Below, piece by piece: positions 1-7,809 of a DNA stretch of 64,000 nt. A model generated the notes under the pieces. It was not told the DNA's origin and ran no database searches. It saw nothing but the letters and a program-made list of their open reading frames with translations. Within the stretch, counting starts at the first letter, position 1; each line of letters begins with the position of its first letter. Made by a program: the position numbers and the translations under genes. The DNA comes from an uncultured Clostridia bacterium (lineage in GTDB: Bacteria; Bacillota; Clostridia; Christensenellales; Aristaeellaceae), in NCBI GenBank assembly GCA_934636105.1, contig CAKTZR010000004.1, positions 138,943-202,942 of the forward strand, in the 5' to 3' direction.

Positions 1-1
1 T

Positions 2-1333
2 CCGCGTGAGCATAACTGGTGGGGCCCGGCGGGCCAGACCGGCCCCTGCGGACCGGATACCGAGATGTTCATCATCAAGGATCAGCCGCCGTGCGGCCCG
101 AACTGCTCCCCGGCTTGCTCCTGCGGCCGTTTCCTGGAAATCTGGAACGACGTGTTCATGCAATATAACAAGACCGCTGACGGCCAGTATGTGCCGATGG
201 CGAAGAAGAATGTGGATACCGGCATGGGCCTTGAGCGCACGGTCTGCACCCTCAACGGCTGCAAGACGGTCTATGAGACGGACGCGTTCACCGATATCAT
301 CGCGAAGATTTCCGAGCTGTCCGGCAAGCATTATGACGACGATGAAGCGACCACCAAGGCGTTCCGCATTGTGGCCGACCACCTGCGCACCTCGACCTTC
401 ATTATGGGCGATCCGCGCGGCGTGAGCCCGAGCAACGTCGATCAGGGCTACGTCCTGCGCCGCCTGATCCGCCGCGCCGTGCGCTTCGGCATGGAGCTGG
501 GCATGCCGGAGGGCTTCACCGCCGAAATCGGCAAGGTTGTCATCGATCAGTATGCCGAGGTTTACCCGGAACTCAAGCAGAACGAGAACTTTGTGCTCGA
601 GCAGTTCAAGCTTGAGGAGACGCGTTTTGCCCGCACGCTGCGCCAGGGCGAGCACGAGTTTGAGAAGGCCGTGTCCCGCATGGGCGAGAACAAGGTCATC
701 GACGGCATGGTGGCGTTCAACCTGTACACGACTTACGGCTTCCCGATCGAGATGACCCGCGAGCTGGCGAAGGAGCATGGCCTGACCGTGGACGAGGCGG
801 GCTTTGAGAAGCACTTCGCCGAGCACCAGAAGAGCAGTCACGCGGGCGCGGAGCAGCGTTTCAAGGGCGGTCTGGCGGACAGCAGCGCCCAGAGCGCGCG
901 CCTGCATACCGCAACTCACCTGCTCCATGCGGCGCTGCGCCGTGTGCTGGGCGACGAGGTCGCGCAGAAGGGTTCCAACATCACGCCGGAGCGCCTGCGT
1001 TTCGACTTCTCCTTTGGCCGCAAGGTGACCAAGGACGAGCTGGCGCAGGTTGAAGCGCTGGTCAACGAGTGGATCAAGGCGGATGTGCCGGTTGTGATGA
1101 CCGAAACCACCGTTGAGGAAGCGAAGAAGGAGGGTGCAATCGGCCTGTTCGAGAGCAAGTACGGCGAGCGCGTCCGCATGTACACCATGGGCGAGTATTC
1201 CAAGGAAATCTGTGGTGGCCCGCACGCCAGCCATACCGGCGAGCTGGTCAGCTTCAAGATTTTGAAGGAAGAATCCTCCTCTGCCGGCGTCCGCCGCATC
1301 AAGGCGGTTATCGGCGCGAAGCCGGAGGACTAA
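2..1333 (+). CDS. alaS: Alanyl-tRNA synthetase, short form, 3' part
   Basis: Charges tRNA-Ala with alanine in the cytoplasm. The frame is open from base 2, so the 5' end lies outside the window; 443 codons are visible. The class II catalytic core runs through NWWGPAGQTGPCGPDTEM and a Cys-rich CGPNCSPACSCGRF insert. The tRNA-recognition region with RRLIRRAVRFG follows. The editing domain carries HTATH and CGGPHASHTGEL, the two halves of the usual zinc-binding HxxxH...CxxxH site. The protein stops about 20 residues after the editing domain, so the C-terminal DHHA1/C-Ala domain of ordinary bacterial AlaS (about 870 residues) is absent. The stop is followed by clean intergenic sequence and a terminator, so the short end looks native. 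Family identity is firm; whether a second full-length alaS exists elsewhere cannot be seen. Confidence 0.93.
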   Translation, partial: PREHNWWGPAGQTGPCGPDTEMFIIKDQPPCGPNCSPACSCGRFLEIWNDVFMQYNKTADGQYVPMAKKNVDTGMGLERTVCTLNGCKTVYETDAFTDIIAKISELSGKHYDDDEATTKAFRIVADHLRTSTFIMGDPRGVSPSNVDQGYVLRRLIRRAVRFGMELGMPEGFTAEIGKVVIDQYAEVYPELKQNENFVLEQFKLEETRFARTLRQGEHEFEKAVSRMGENKVIDGMVAFNLYTTYGFPIEMTRELAKEHGLTVDEAGFEKHFAEHQKSSHAGAEQRFKGGLADSSAQSARLHTATHLLHAALRRVLGDEVAQKGSNITPERLRFDFSFGRKVTKDELAQVEALVNEWIKADVPVVMTETTVEEAKKEGAIGLFESKYGERVRMYTMGEYSKEICGGPHASHTGELVSFKILKEESSSAGVRRIKAVIGAKPED

Positions 1334-1421
1334 GCCGCCTGAGGCGGCGCGCATATCCGACGACGGTTTTGTGCAGGCTTTGCCTGGCACACGAGGCCGA
1401 AGGATGAGCATATAACAGAAT

Positions 1422-1471
1422 AAGCAAAACGGCGCTTTCCCGGAGTGAATCGGGAGAGCGCCGTTTTGCTT
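1422..1471. terminator. Bidirectional terminator between alaS and the acetyltransferase
   Basis: A 21-bp stem with one G-U type mismatch (arms 1422-1442 and 1451-1471) and an 8-nt loop has A-rich and T-rich flanks on both sides. It serves the two convergent genes, and its right arm overlaps the acetyltransferase stop codon. Confidence 0.85.
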
Positions 1472-1949
1472 ATATCTTCTCAAACGCGATTCGTTCTGCG
1501 CCGCTGGCGATGTGGATGATGCCGCAGCGCGTGAAGCCGTTTTTCAAAATGACGTGCTGCATGATGGCGTTGTCGCGGTGCGTGTCGATGCGCAGATGCT
1601 TCGTCGTCTGCTCGCAGTAGGCGACGATCTGCCCTAACAGGCCGTGAATCCGCCCGTCGCTGGCGACCGCGTGAATCGTGCCATACGGCGCGTCGGAAAG
1701 CCATGCGCCCTGCTCGATGACGCGATAGGTCGGGTCTTCGCCGAGAATGAACGCGAAAACGCCGTGAATATCGCCGTCTTCGCGAAGCACATACAGCTCA
1801 CGCGCGGCGATGTGCGCGGAAATCTCTGCTTCGGTCGGGCGGCTCGTGCCCCATTGGTTGGGATTGCCGTGCTGCGCCATAAACGCGCGGGCATGGGCGT
1901 AGATAACGAGAATCTGCGGCAGATCGGCGGCGGTGGCAAGTGTAATCAT
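1470..1949 (-). CDS. GNAT-family N-acetyltransferase
   Basis: A 159-residue protein of the Gcn5-related acetyltransferase fold. It opens MITLATAADLPQI, has a central Y-V-L-R-E-D-G strand region, and ends with RIDTHRDNAIMQHVI-KNGF, the typical last part of the fold (acetyl-CoA site followed by NGF-x-x-x-G). The substrate cannot be told. The ATG at 1949 is preceded by AAAGGAG about 10 nt upstream; the frame stays open further upstream, but that part has no ribosome site and looks non-coding. The gene stands alone, convergent with alaS. Confidence 0.82.
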   Translation of the reverse strand: MITLATAADLPQILVIYAHARAFMAQHGNPNQWGTSRPTEAEISAHIAARELYVLREDGDIHGVFAFILGEDPTYRVIEQGAWLSDAPYGTIHAVASDGRIHGLLGQIVAYCEQTTKHLRIDTHRDNAIMQHVILKNGFTRCGIIHIASGAERIAFEKI

Positions 1950-2036
1950 CCACAAAACACTCCTTTTGCAATCTGTTTTTATGATAAGCGAAAAGATACG
2001 AAACGTCAACGCGCAAAACCGATAAAATGCGCGCCC

Positions 2037-2065
2037 TTGTATTGTGGAAAGCAAGGCCTTATAAT
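2037..2065 (+). promoter_or_regulatory. Promoter of the decayed response-regulator cassette
   Basis: TTGTAT at 2037-2042 and a perfect TATAAT at 2060-2065, spaced 17 nt. A GGAGG ribosome site and the ATG at 2087 follow. The promoter is intact although the genes behind it are broken. Confidence 0.7.
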
Positions 2066-2086
2066 GGGAGCGCGGAGGTGCAAGCG

Positions 2087-2236
2087 ATGAGCAGAATTTT
2101 TCTGTTGGAGGATGACCCGAGTCTGGCGACGGGGCTTTCCTTCGCGTTTGAAAAGCAGGGGTATGAACTGTGCGTGGCCAAAACTATTTGCGAGGCGCAG
2201 GCGCGATGGACGGAAGCAAGAGGTGCAAAAACATGA
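2087..2236 (+). pseudogene. Truncated OmpR-type response regulator (remnant)
   Basis: Only 49 codons remain: MSRIFLLEDDPSLATGLSF is the first strand and helix of a receiver domain with its acidic pair. The phospho-acceptor Asp, the Lys and the whole DNA-binding domain are missing. After about residue 40 the sequence no longer matches a receiver and stops at TGA 2234-2236, which overlaps the ATG of the next frame as ATGA. A deletion has joined the 5' end of the regulator to the start of the ABC gene, and the sensor kinase normally found in such loci is gone. The ribosome site GGAGG is intact. A functional small peptide is possible but unlikely. Confidence 0.75.
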
Positions 2237-2706
2237 ATCTGTTGGATGTGAAAGCGCTTTGCAAAACCTACGGAAGCGGCGAAACCGCCGTGCATGCGCT
2301 GAAAAATGCGAGCTTCTCCGTGCCGAAGGGCGAATTTGTCGCGATTGTCGGTGAATCCGGTTCGGGCAAGAGCACGCTGCTCAACCTGCTTGGCGGGCTG
2401 GATGTGCTGAACCTCAAGCAGCGGCGCAATCATCTGCCCAGCCAGCTTTCCGGCGGCCAGCAGCAGCGCGTGGCCATCGGGCGGGCGCTGATGACGCGGC
2501 CTGCACTGATTCTGGCGGATGAGCCGACGGGCAATCTGGATTCGCAAAACAGCGCGGAGGTCATCGCCCTGCTGCGGGAAGCCTCCCGCACCTATGAGCA
2601 GACGATTGTGATGATTACCCACAACCGCGCGATTGCGCAGTCCGCCGACCGGGTTTTGCAGGTTTCGGATGGCACGCTGACCGATTTCGGGAGGTGCCGC
2701 ACATGA
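2233..2706 (+). pseudogene. ABC transporter ATPase with internal in-frame deletion (remnant)
   Basis: A 157-residue frame resembling the LolD/MacB-type ATPases that serve FtsX-like permeases (usual length about 225). Walker A GESGSGKSTLLN, signature LSGGQQQRVAIGRAL, Walker B LILADEP and the His-loop ITHNR are present. About 70 residues between GGLD and LKQRRNHLPSQLSGG are missing, including the Q-loop. The reading frame is kept, but loss of the Q-loop should prevent coupling to a permease. The start overlaps the regulator remnant by ATGA and the stop overlaps the next ATG, so the original operon junctions survive. Confidence 0.8.
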
Positions 2707-3976
2707 ACAGCTATTTGAGCCTGATTCCGATTTCGGCAAGAGCACGCAGGCGGCAAAACCGCATGACAATCCTGTGCGTCGTGCTGGCGGTGCTGATGGT
2801 GACGGCGATTTTCAGCCTGATGGATATGATGATCCGCACCGAAACGGACATGATGGGCGACAAGCATGGCGTTTGGCATCTTTCCCTTGCAGGGTTGACG
2901 GAGGAGCAGGCGCAGATGCTCGCCGCGCGGGACGATGTGGACGAGCTGGGCGAATGCGCGGCATTCAACATGGACGTGGATAAGCCGTATTTCATCGGCG
3001 AAAAAAAGAGCTGTGCTGTATGGCACGGACGCGGCGTATCTGGGCGATGATGACGGCTTCCTTCGCGCTGACGATTCTGCTGATGCTCTGCTTCTCGGCC
3101 GCGATGGAGTTTGCCAAGGAACTGATGCCCTCGCTGCTGCCGTGGAACCCGGATGCGACCGTCGTCGGCTATGCCAACGCGAACATCATCCCCGAAAGCA
3201 CGGCGCAGGCCATCGAGGGGCTTCCCGGCGTAACGCGGGTGAACAGAATGAATCTGGCCGAGAATGTGACTGTGACGCTTGCGGACGGGCAGACGTGTTC
3301 CGTGAAGGTCGTCTCCTATTCGGACAGTATGCTCAAGCGGTCGAAGACGATCACAGCGGCGGGGGATACCCTCTCTGTGCTGGGCGGCAACGGGAACGCA
3401 GCAACGATTTACAACCGGGATAACGCGCTGCACGCCGGCAACAGCGTGCGCATCGGCGATCAAACGCTTTCGGTCACCTGCGCCTATTCGCGCGGTCTGT
3501 TTGCGGATGAAGACACGCTGATCGTTTCACAGACGACGTTTGACCGTCTGATGGGCGCGCAGGATTACGTCATGTTGGGAGTTGAGCTGGCGGACGATGC
3601 GCCGGACGACGTGACCCGCGCCATCGACAGCCTGATTACGGATAACATGATTTTTTCGGATAACCGCGAAAGCAATCGAACGGACGTGTCGAGCTACTGG
3701 GCGGTTCGGCTCATGGGATATGGCTTCCTGGGCATTATCGCGCTGATTTCCTTCTCCGGCATTGTCAACAGCATGGCGATGAGCGCCGCGGCGCGCATGA
3801 AGCAATACGGCGCGATGCGCGCGGTCGGCCTGGACGGCGGCCAGCTGACGGCCATGCCAACGGGGGAACTGCTGGGGTTGGCGGCGTTCGTGCTGCTGGC
3901 GGCGCTGGTTTTGACCGTCGGCCCGGCGAAGCGCATGCGCCAAATGGCGGTGACCGAGACGATCAGCGAATTGTAA
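2703..3976 (+). pseudogene. FtsX-like ABC permease, frameshifted and internally deleted
   Basis: Frame one (2703-3050) encodes MNSYLSLIPISARARRRQ, a first membrane helix (MTILCVVLAVLMVTAIFSL) and the start of an extracellular domain. After YFIGEKK the family-like continuation AVLYGTDAAYLG lies in another frame, then jumps to a second part (about 3044-3976) with MMTASFALTILLMLCFSAAM, an extracellular domain and one FtsX-type helix cluster. Near the end GAMRAVGLDGGQLTAM joins directly to PTGELLGL, deleting further membrane helices; it closes with AVTETISEL. The usual protein is about 750-800 residues. At least one frameshift and two deletions are needed, which argues for decay rather than a single sequencing error. 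Confidence 0.78.
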
Positions 3977-4000
3977 AATGCGCGGGATATGTGCTATAAT
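3971..4000 (+). promoter_or_regulatory. Promoter of the GH3 gene
   Basis: TTGTAA at 3971-3976, an 18-nt spacer and TATAAT at 3995-4000 with an upstream TG (extended -10). The -35 overlaps the stop codon of the permease remnant. Confidence 0.7.
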
Positions 4001-4036
4001 ACAGAAAAAACGCGAAGGAAACGGAGGCAGATTCAC

Positions 4037-6394
4037 ATGGAAACGAAATGGCAGCGAATCCGATTCATGCCCGCCACGCCGCTGGGCGCGGACGGCGCGC
4101 GCATCACCGGCTGCGAAGCACACATCGCGCTTTCCCGCAGGGCGGCTGCGGAAGGCATGGTGCTGCTCAAAAACGAAAACGAGACGCTCCCGCTGAAGCG
4201 CGGCGCGCGCGTGGCCGTGTTCGGCAAGGCGCAGGCGGATTATGTCAAGGGCGGCGGCGGAAGCGGCGATACGACGGTCGCCTACGTCCGTTCGCTGGCG
4301 CAGGGGCTTCGCATCAAGCAGGACGAGGGTAAGATCGAGGTCTTTGAGCCGCTGGAGCGCTTTTATGCCGAAAACGTGCGGGCGCAGTTTGCCGCGGGCG
4401 CGACGCCGGGCAAGACGCGTGAGCCGATTTTGAGCGACGAGCTGGTGCAGCAGGCGCGCGCGTTTACGGATACCGCGCTCATCACCATCTGCCGCTTCTC
4501 CGGCGAGGATTACGACCGCACGGGCCAGCCGCACGACGGCGACTACTTCCTCTCCTTTGAGGAGGAGCGCATGGTCAAAAAGGTGCTGGCGGCGTTCCCG
4601 CGCGTGGCCGTGGTGCTCAACACCGGCGGCATGATGGATACGCTCTGGTTTAAGGATAACCCCGCCGTCGGCGCGGCGCTGCTGGCGTGGCAGGGCGGCA
4701 TGGAAGGCGGCTTGGCGACGGCGGATATTCTCGTCGGCGACGTGTGCCCCTCCGGCCATCTGACGGATACGTTCGCGTCGTCGTTTGCGGCCTATCCGTC
4801 CTCGGCGAATTTCGCGGAATCCAGAGCCTATGTGGAGTATCAGGAGGATGTGTTCGTCGGCTATCGCTATTTTGAAACGATTCCCGGCGCGGCGGCTTCG
4901 GTTTGCTATCCGTTCGGCTTTGGACTCAGCTACACGACGTTCGAGCTGACCGAAGCGCGCGGCGGCCTGAATGACGCGGGGGAGATTGCGCTCACCGCGA
5001 AGGTCACGAACACGGGAAAATGCGCGGGCAAGTATGTCCTGCAGGCGTATGCCAACCCGCCGAAGGGAAAAATCGCCAAGCCCGCCACGGCGCTGGTCGG
5101 CTTTGCCAAGACGCATCTGCTTGAGCCGGGCGAGAGCGAGACGCTGACGATTGCCTTTGCGCCGTATGCGTTTGCGACCTACGACGACGAGGGGACGATT
5201 CAGAAATCCGCCTATGTGCTGGAAAAGGGCGCGTACAACTTCCGCGTGGGCGAAAACGTCCGCGAGACGGTGAACGTGGACTATCAGTACGTGCTGGACG
5301 ACGACGCGGTTTTGGAGCAGCTTGCTCAAAAGTGCGCGCCGACGCTGCTGCATCGCCGCATGCTGGCGGACGGCAGCTATCGCGAAATCGCCTGCGCGCC
5401 CGAAACGCCGCGCGAGGACTGGCGCAGGCTGGAGGGCATTCCCGACGAGGGGCAGTATCCGCTGGAAAACCCGGATCAGATTCCCGGCTGCGCATGGATT
5501 TCGCCGATGAAGCCCCAGCTCATCGAGGTGGCCGAGGGCGAATTGACGCTCGACGAGTTCATGAGCCTGCTGACCGATGAAGACATGGTGCGCCTGCTCG
5601 GCGGCCAGCCGAACCGCGGCGTGGCGAATACCTTCGGCTTTGGCAACCTGCCGACCTACGGCGTGCCGAACGTGATGACGGCGGACGGCCCGGCGGGTCT
5701 GCGCATCAAGCCGGAATGCGGCGTGACGACGACGGCTTTCCCGTGCGCGACGCTGCTCGCCTGCTCGTGGAATACGGAAATTGTGCGCGAAGTCGGCGCG
5801 GCGGGCGCGCGCGAGGTGCATGAAAACGGCATCGGCGTGTGGCTGACCCCAGCGATCAACATCCACCGCACGCCGCTCTGCGGGCGCAACTTTGAATATT
5901 ATTCGGAAGATCCGCTCGTGGCGGGCGAGATGGCGGCGGCGATGGTCGAGGGCATTCAGAGCGAGGGCGTCGGCGCGTCGCTCAAGCACTTCGCCTGCAA
6001 CAACAAGGAGACGAACCGCAAGGATTCTGATTCCCGGCTGTCCGAACGCGCGCTGCGCGAAATCTACCTCAAGGGCTTTGAAATCTGTGTGAAAAAGGCG
6101 CAGCCGCTGACCGTGATGAGCAGCTATAACCTGCTCAACGGCCTGTGGACCAGCCAGAACCGCGAGCTGCTGACCGATATTCTACGCGGCGAGTGGGGCT
6201 TTAAAGGCATGGTCACGACCGACTGGTATACCCATGCGCCGCAATATACTGAAATCGCGGCGGGCAACGACGTGAAGATGGGCTGCGGCGACGCGGCGCA
6301 TACCCTCAAGATGATGCAGGAGGGAAAACTCAAGCGTGAGGACGTGGTCATCAGCGTCCGGCGGCTGCTGGAGATGATTCTCAAGCTGGCGTAA
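4037..6394 (+). CDS. Glycoside hydrolase family 3 beta-glucosidase, permuted domain order
   Basis: A 785-residue cytoplasmic-type hydrolase without signal peptide. The order is the C-terminal alpha/beta sandwich first (about residues 35-290, with RRAAAEGMVLLKNENETLPL and YPFGFGLSYTTF), a fibronectin III-like domain (about 300-420), then the TIM barrel (about 510-785) with TADGPAGLR, GRNFEYYSEDP and KHFACNNKE. The likely nucleophile is Asp729 in VTTDWYTH. Such permuted GH3 enzymes are well known in gut Firmicutes and usually hydrolyse beta-glucosides; the exact sugar cannot be read. The ATG at 4037 is preceded by GGAGG; upstream in-frame sequence overlaps the promoter. No sugar transporter is adjacent, and a terminator follows. 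Confidence 0.92.
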   Translation: METKWQRIRFMPATPLGADGARITGCEAHIALSRRAAAEGMVLLKNENETLPLKRGARVAVFGKAQADYVKGGGGSGDTTVAYVRSLAQGLRIKQDEGKIEVFEPLERFYAENVRAQFAAGATPGKTREPILSDELVQQARAFTDTALITICRFSGEDYDRTGQPHDGDYFLSFEEERMVKKVLAAFPRVAVVLNTGGMMDTLWFKDNPAVGAALLAWQGGMEGGLATADILVGDVCPSGHLTDTFASSFAAYPSSANFAESRAYVEYQEDVFVGYRYFETIPGAAASVCYPFGFGLSYTTFELTEARGGLNDAGEIALTAKVTNTGKCAGKYVLQAYANPPKGKIAKPATALVGFAKTHLLEPGESETLTIAFAPYAFATYDDEGTIQKSAYVLEKGAYNFRVGENVRETVNVDYQYVLDDDAVLEQLAQKCAPTLLHRRMLADGSYREIACAPETPREDWRRLEGIPDEGQYPLENPDQIPGCAWISPMKPQLIEVAEGELTLDEFMSLLTDEDMVRLLGGQPNRGVANTFGFGNLPTYGVPNVMTADGPAGLRIKPECGVTTTAFPCATLLACSWNTEIVREVGAAGAREVHENGIGVWLTPAINIHRTPLCGRNFEYYSEDPLVAGEMAAAMVEGIQSEGVGASLKHFACNNKETNRKDSDSRLSERALREIYLKGFEICVKKAQPLTVMSSYNLLNGLWTSQNRELLTDILRGEWGFKGMVTTDWYTHAPQYTEIAAGNDVKMGCGDAAHTLKMMQEGKLKREDVVISVRRLLEMILKLA

Positions 6395-6423
6395 GCCGTC
6401 TGAAGCCCCGTCAAACCATAAAA

Positions 6424-6463
6424 AAAATCCCATGGATCGGCGATTTTCGATTCATGGGGTTTT
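6424..6463. terminator. Bidirectional terminator after GH3
   Basis: Arms 6424-6439 and 6448-6463 pair over 16 bp with G-U wobbles. An A-run lies on the left and a T-run on the right, so the hairpin can end both the GH3 gene and the convergent gene that ends at 6467. Confidence 0.8.
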
Positions 6464-6466
6464 GCT

Positions 6467-7804
6467 TTATCCGATTTTTTTGCAGGCCTCGCAGTTTCCG
6501 GAGCAGCCGCCCTCGCGCTCATCCTGCGCAATGAGCAGCTCCTGCTCGTGGCGCTTCGCGTCCACATCGTGCGCGACGGCCAGCATCAGGCGGATGCGGT
6601 TCTCCTGATTGACCTTCGTGGCGGAGAGGTCGTAGTCGATCGGCACGATGTTGATGCCCGGATGCACCTGCGTCAGGCGGCGAATCATGCCCTTGCCGCA
6701 GATATGGTTCGGCAGACAGCCGAACGGCTGCGCACAGATGATGTTTTCATAGCCGTTCTCGGCCAGTTCCAGCATCTCGGCCGTCAGCAGCCAGCCTTCG
6801 CCCATCTTGCTGCCGTAACCGATTACGCCTTTGACCAGCGTTTTGATGTGCCTGAACGCCGTCGGCGGCACGAAGTTCGGATGCGCGGCGATGGCTTCGA
6901 TCAGCGTCGTTTCCATCCGCTCGCAGAACTTCATCAGCCCCTTGCAGAAAATCAGCTTGGGCAGGCTGCCGCCGTAGAGGTGGTGATCCTCGATGCGGTT
7001 GTCGATCTTAAAGAGCACAAAGCCCATGATGCCCGGCAGCATGTATTCGCAGTCCTGCGTGCGCAGGAATTTTTCCAGGCCGTTATTGCCCAGCGAGGAA
7101 TACTTGACGTAGATTTCGCCGACCACGCCGACGCGCGTCTTTTTCTCGCGGCTGCGCTCGATGGCGTCAAAGTCATCGACAATCGCGGCGAGATTTCGGC
7201 GCATATCCTTGTTGGACAGGCCCTGTCCGCGGTTGAACTGCTCGATCAGCGCGTCGTTCCATTTTTCAATCAGCGCGTCGGTCGTGCCCTTCTTGAACTC
7301 GTAGGGACGCGTCTGGTTGGAGACACACATGATGCAGTCGCCGTAGACCAGCGACGCGATGATCTGGCGCACCAGCGGCACGGTGAGTTTGAAGCCGGAT
7401 GCGCTTTCCAGACCGCTCATGTTGACGGAAATGACCGGCACCTGCTCCAACCCGGCCTTTTTAAGCGCCTTGCGCAGCAGATAAATGTAGTTGCTGGCGC
7501 GGCAGCCGCCGCCGGTCTGAGTGATAATCAGCGCGACTTTGTTGATGTCGTATTTGCCGGAGTGCAGCGCGTCCAAAAACTGGCCGATGACCAGCAGCGC
7601 GGGCACGCAGGTGTCGTTATGCACGTATTTGAGCCCCTCGGCCATGACGTTCGGGCCGCTGTTGGTCAGCAGCTCGGCGTTATAGCCGTTCAGGCGAAGC
7701 ACCTTGACAATCAGGGAGAAATGGAACTCCAGCATGTTGGGCACGAGGATGGTGTAGCCCGCCTCCCGCATCTCGCGGGTAAATTCAACGTGATTGCTGG
7801 GCAT
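6467..7804 (-). CDS. 2-hydroxyacyl-CoA dehydratase-like protein (activase partner)
   Basis: A 445-residue protein resembling the C-terminal portion of large CoA-substrate-specific enzyme activases (HgdB/DUF2229-type region). Visible blocks are YVHNDTCVPALLVIGQF, ITQTGGGCRASNYI, GVVGEIYVKYSSLGN and QPFGCLPNHICGKGM. Conserved Cys residues in three of these could bind an iron-sulfur cluster. It ends in a Cys-rich tail CSGNCEACKK. The gene starts 5 nt after the stop of the upstream activase gene on the same strand, so they form an operon. In many relatives the two regions form one polypeptide of about 1400 residues; here they are two. The substrate is unknown. Confidence 0.82.
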   Translation of the reverse strand: MPSNHVEFTREMREAGYTILVPNMLEFHFSLIVKVLRLNGYNAELLTNSGPNVMAEGLKYVHNDTCVPALLVIGQFLDALHSGKYDINKVALIITQTGGGCRASNYIYLLRKALKKAGLEQVPVISVNMSGLESASGFKLTVPLVRQIIASLVYGDCIMCVSNQTRPYEFKKGTTDALIEKWNDALIEQFNRGQGLSNKDMRRNLAAIVDDFDAIERSREKKTRVGVVGEIYVKYSSLGNNGLEKFLRTQDCEYMLPGIMGFVLFKIDNRIEDHHLYGGSLPKLIFCKGLMKFCERMETTLIEAIAAHPNFVPPTAFRHIKTLVKGVIGYGSKMGEGWLLTAEMLELAENGYENIICAQPFGCLPNHICGKGMIRRLTQVHPGINIVPIDYDLSATKVNQENRIRLMLAVAHDVDAKRHEQELLIAQDEREGGCSGNCEACKKIG

Positions 7805-7809
7805 GGGGG

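Noticed and set aside
2233..2706. Short ATPase as a functional small ABC protein
   Set aside because: The Q-loop region is gone and the permease partner is frameshifted.
6390..6410. GCCGTCTGAA after the GH3 stop, identical to the core of the Neisseria DNA uptake sequence, with near copies after the alaS and plsX stops
   Set aside because: Only one exact copy in 64 kb, close to chance expectation for a 10-mer on two strands, and the host is not related to Neisseria.
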